DNA from: a virus
Strand: one strand, 5' to 3'
Length of the DNA: 40,136 nucleotides
IMG/VR virus record: IMGVR_UViG_3300005536_000288
Coordinates: 1-40,136 of that record
A program made the translations under genes and the position numbers. Of the stretch, positions 38,369 through 40,136 are shown piece by piece; positions within the stretch are counted from its first letter, which is position 1; each line of letters starts with the position of its first letter. The notes beneath the pieces were generated by a model. The model was not told where the DNA came from. It saw only the letters and a list, made by a program, of their open reading frames with translations, and did not search any database.

Positions 38369-38384
38369 TAGCCGCTAGCGGCTA
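38369..38384. repeat. Perfect 16-bp palindrome, copy 3 of 3
   Basis: TAGCCGCTAGCGGCTA, located 24 bases upstream of the minus-strand ATG at 38345. With copy 2 it brackets that gene. Flanked by TTT on its left side, as copy 2 is. Confidence 0.85.
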
Positions 38385-38490
38385 GAATTTCGACTTATCC
38401 TGAACCTAGTAAGTTAACCGGGCTTAAATGTTACCTCGGTGATGGGTTGAAGCAGAAATCAGTAGGCGGTCCACGATCTATTTCAGGAGA

Positions 38491-38769
38491 ATGACCTCGC
38501 GGAATTTTGTTATGCGCAGATCCACTCCCAAAACCGTCGCTGAACTCTATGCCGAGCATGAGGCACTGAAAGCCAAAGCGAAGGTTCTTTACGAGGAGGC
38601 GGACTCCATCCTGCGAAAACTGGTGAGGACCTGGAAGAAAAATCGCGATGCGCGGATCGACGAGAAACACTGTCTCGATATCGAAGATAACTTCCGCGGA
38701 AAAACGAAAGCCTTCGCACCCGCATTTGCTCATCGCTACAACCTGAAACCCCGCACGATCCAATCGTAG
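38491..38769 (+). CDS. Small helical hypothetical protein
   Basis: 92 residues if started at the ATG at 38491, where AGGAG is only two bases upstream; an ATG at 38512 gives 85 residues. The sequence is a likely coiled helix (KTVAELYAEHEALKAKAKVL, YEEADSILRKLVRTWKKNRD) followed by DNFRGKTKAFAPAFAHRYNL. Possibly DNA-associated, because of the basic residues, but no family recognised. An overlapping minus frame of 136 codons is less protein-like. Confidence 0.5.
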   Translation: MTSRNFVMRRSTPKTVAELYAEHEALKAKAKVLYEEADSILRKLVRTWKKNRDARIDEKHCLDIEDNFRGKTKAFAPAFAHRYNLKPRTIQS

Positions 38770-39130
38770 TTCCCGCAGTTCGTCTCGCTTTTCCCGCCGC
38801 GCGTCTCGGCAAACTCCTGCGTTCGTTCCTCCTGCTGGCACCCGGATTGCTTCGCCGCATTCACAGGCGAGTTTTTGACGTTGCTCGTCCGAAAAACGCT
38901 TTGCCGATCCGCGCCGGTTGGATCTCGCGGGCTTTTTGGGTGCGAGTGCGCGGCTCCGATGAGCCGTTGTGTTTTGTTGGGGACCCCTCTTGAATATTCA
39001 GCTCAAGTACTACCACTACTCTAAAACCCTAAAGTCAAAAGCTTCTTTGTTGGTCAATCTGACCCCCGTCCCCGTGCAAAATGAACCCGGAGTCAATCTG
39101 CACCCGGTGCAATCTGACCCCAATACCTAG
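38770..39130. other. Intergenic stretch with gene remnant and short repeats
   Basis: No complete gene. On the minus strand, 38770 to about 38985 reads in part like protein (RFSDEQRQKLACECGEAIRV, DARREKRDELRELRL) but no start codon precedes it, so it may be a decayed gene. From 39053 to 39121 there is a cluster of short repeats. AT-rich sequence at 38985-39050 (TATTCAGCTCAAG...) could hold promoters, but no clear -35/-10 pair was identified. Confidence 0.4.
39053..39121. repeat. Cluster of short CAATCTGACCC-type direct repeats
   Basis: Variants GTCAATCTGACCCC (39053-39066), GTGCAAAATGAACCC (39074-39088), GTCAATCTGCACCC (39092-39105) and TGCAATCTGACCCC (39108-39121) occur within 69 bases. This type of repeat is often seen at the edges of transposase-related or REP-type elements. 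No transposase is present in the window. Confidence 0.6.
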
Positions 39131-39208
39131 TTGGTTAACGGGCCGAGTAGTCAGGCTGTGGAAGATTTTACTTGCTTCCTAGGAAGCATCGGCGTATACA
39201 TTCGGCTC

Positions 39209-39496
39209 ATGGCAGACGGAAGCCCGGAAAAGTTCACCCCCAAGGAGTGGTCGCAACGCGGAAATGCGGCCAGAAGCCGCAAGTTAAGCCCCGAGCGACG
39301 CAAAGAGATCGCCCGTCTGGCCGCGCAAGCCCGCTGGAAAAAGAAAAACGGCGGCGGTGGTGGCGGCGGAGGCAACAACGGCGGCGGAGCGCCCGCGAAC
39401 AAACCGGACTCTCTACTTGTTATCGGACATTACACATTGTTCGACATTTCACGCTTACTCCAGACTGAGGAAAGCTCGCCGAGGGGGACAGGATGA
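39209..39496 (+). CDS. Small basic, Gly-rich protein
   Basis: 95 residues from the ATG at 39209 (an upstream ATG at 39131 adds 26 residues). FTPKEWSQRGNAARSRKLSP, then ERRKEIARLAAQARWKK is a short motif shared by many small bacterial DNA-associated proteins. It is followed by a low-complexity Gly/Asn stretch, then SLLVIGHYTLFDISRLLQT. Probably host or flank gene; possible DNA binding. The Gly run suggests length-variable sequence. Confidence 0.5.
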   Translation: MADGSPEKFTPKEWSQRGNAARSRKLSPERRKEIARLAAQARWKKKNGGGGGGGGNNGGGAPANKPDSLLVIGHYTLFDISRLLQTEESSPRGTG

Positions 39497-39620
39497 GGAT
39501 GAAGCGTACAGCACGAGCTGTGTGCGTTCATTTTTCCCACACCTTTGCACAGAACTCAAAGGTAGGACCGACCGCCCGATGTTCTAGAGAACGGCAAAGA
39601 TGGGACTCTCCAAAGCTCAC

Positions 39621-40136
39621 TCACTTTTTTTGCGGTCTGTAAGGCCGGTCACCCAGCGAAACACGCGGCGACCAAGTTGCCGGTGACGAAGTCCAATTCC
39701 AAGGAAGATCGAGTTCCCGTAAACGTTCGAAGTACTCTGGGGATGGTGGCTTCGGCTCCTCTCTCAGGGGCGCGAGAAATTCATCAGGCGGCTTGTAGTG
39801 ATGGATCAAAATGTAGTGATATATGAGCGTGGGGGCAGCGTAGATCAAACCGTTCTTCCCAAAGACACGGATCTCGGAGGTGCCGAGGAGGAGCTTTTCT
39901 CCTTTCCGTTCACCCTGATACCAGTCTCCGGACGGGCAGAATTCGCATTCGTGTATGCCCCTCGTTTGTGCGACGGAGACTTTGCAATATCGCCATACTA
40001 GATCCAACAGATCCTCGGTTGGCTGCGCCGTTTCGAACGCATAACCCTTCCCTAACCACCCGACATTCCTCGTTACCGGTCGGCAGAACATGGCACGACC
40101 GTAACTGTAATCCGAGAGATCCTCGAAATATGTCAT
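39621..40136 (-). CDS. DUF7919-like hypothetical protein
   Basis: 171 residues on the minus strand, ATG at 40136 on the last bases of the window. MTYFEDLSDYSYG, NVGWLGKGYAFET, GIHECEFC, SEIRVFGKNGLIYAAPTLIY, then HYILIHHYKPPDEFL match a widespread bacterial family of about this length, which I know as DUF7919. Function unknown; some members are found in defence, toxin-immunity or accessory contexts. The gene lies at the outer edge of the element and may be host flank. Family assignment is from memory of its motifs. Confidence 0.65.
   Translation of the reverse strand: MTYFEDLSDYSYGRAMFCRPVTRNVGWLGKGYAFETAQPTEDLLDLVWRYCKVSVAQTRGIHECEFCPSGDWYQGERKGEKLLLGTSEIRVFGKNGLIYAAPTLIYHYILIHHYKPPDEFLAPLREEPKPPSPEYFERLRELDLPWNWTSSPATWSPRVSLGDRPYRPQKK

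Noticed and set aside
38431-38841. 136-codon minus-strand frame opposite the 38491 gene
   Set aside because: Residue composition of the part overlapping the + gene is not protein-like, while the + frame shows a regular helical pattern. Only its upstream part (38770-38985) looks like a gene remnant.
1-40136. CRISPR array or tRNA gene
   Set aside because: No regularly spaced identical short repeats with unique spacers and no cloverleaf-like sequence with the standard T-arm consensus were noticed by eye; a tRNAscan/CRT run would be decisive.

Overview
The window is most of a siphovirus-type (HK97/lambda-like, long flexible tail) prophage or temperate phage genome, read almost entirely on the + strand. 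A lysogeny/flank region follows at the right end. High GC codon use, the style of the small Cys-rich proteins and the He_PIG and BIG2-type surface domains suggest an Acidobacteriota host (Terriglobia-like). That is an inference from sequence style, not a database result. Both window edges cut into genes or start exactly at a start codon, so the element probably continues leftwards. No replication module, CI-like repressor, tRNA, CRISPR array or reverse transcriptase was recognised.

Region by region: (a) 1-5.1 kb is a left arm of very small, mostly ATGA-coupled genes. Many encode zinc-ribbon/Cys-rich proteins, one is a DNA-methyltransferase-like protein with a C-terminal zinc module, and a stretch at 3.2-3.9 kb has confused reading frames. 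(b) 5.1-8.2 kb is the packaging module: HNH endonuclease, P27-type small terminase, large terminase. (c) 8.2-15.8 kb holds head and connector genes: portal, S49/SppA-type capsid protease with a duplicated Cys motif, HK97-fold capsid protein, gp6-like connector with a large domain insertion, and head-tail adaptor. (d) 15.8-24.7 kb is an unusual insert of three consecutive ORFs, all starting with Sec signal peptides. One is a 1695-residue protein with two glycoside-hydrolase-like barrels and another has 53-residue tandem repeats. (e) 24.7-33.9 kb is the tail module: tail terminator, two paralogous tail tube proteins, a G/GT chaperone pair with a canonical -1 slippery site (CCCAAAC at 26481), gp10-like protein, tape measure, minor tail proteins, NlpC/P60-like protein and a gpJ-like hub. 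(f) 33.9-35.8 kb is lysis: GH19-like endolysin, a 31-residue membrane peptide, a holin and small membrane proteins. (g) 35.8-40.1 kb holds an opposite-strand BIG2 lipoprotein (moron-like), a short tyrosine recombinase, small zinc-finger genes bounded by copies of a perfect 16-bp palindrome, and probable host flank.

How it fits together: packaging, head, tail and lysis genes follow the usual late-operon order with tight translational coupling. The clear departures are the block of exported proteins between head completion and tail completion, the duplicated tail tube gene, the gp10-like gene placed after the tail chaperones, and extra beta-rich domains inserted into otherwise standard virion proteins. 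The most attractive hypothesis is that the 15.8-24.7 kb block is an exported or virion-borne polysaccharide-binding and polysaccharide-degrading set of a kind not usually found inside a phage morphogenesis operon.
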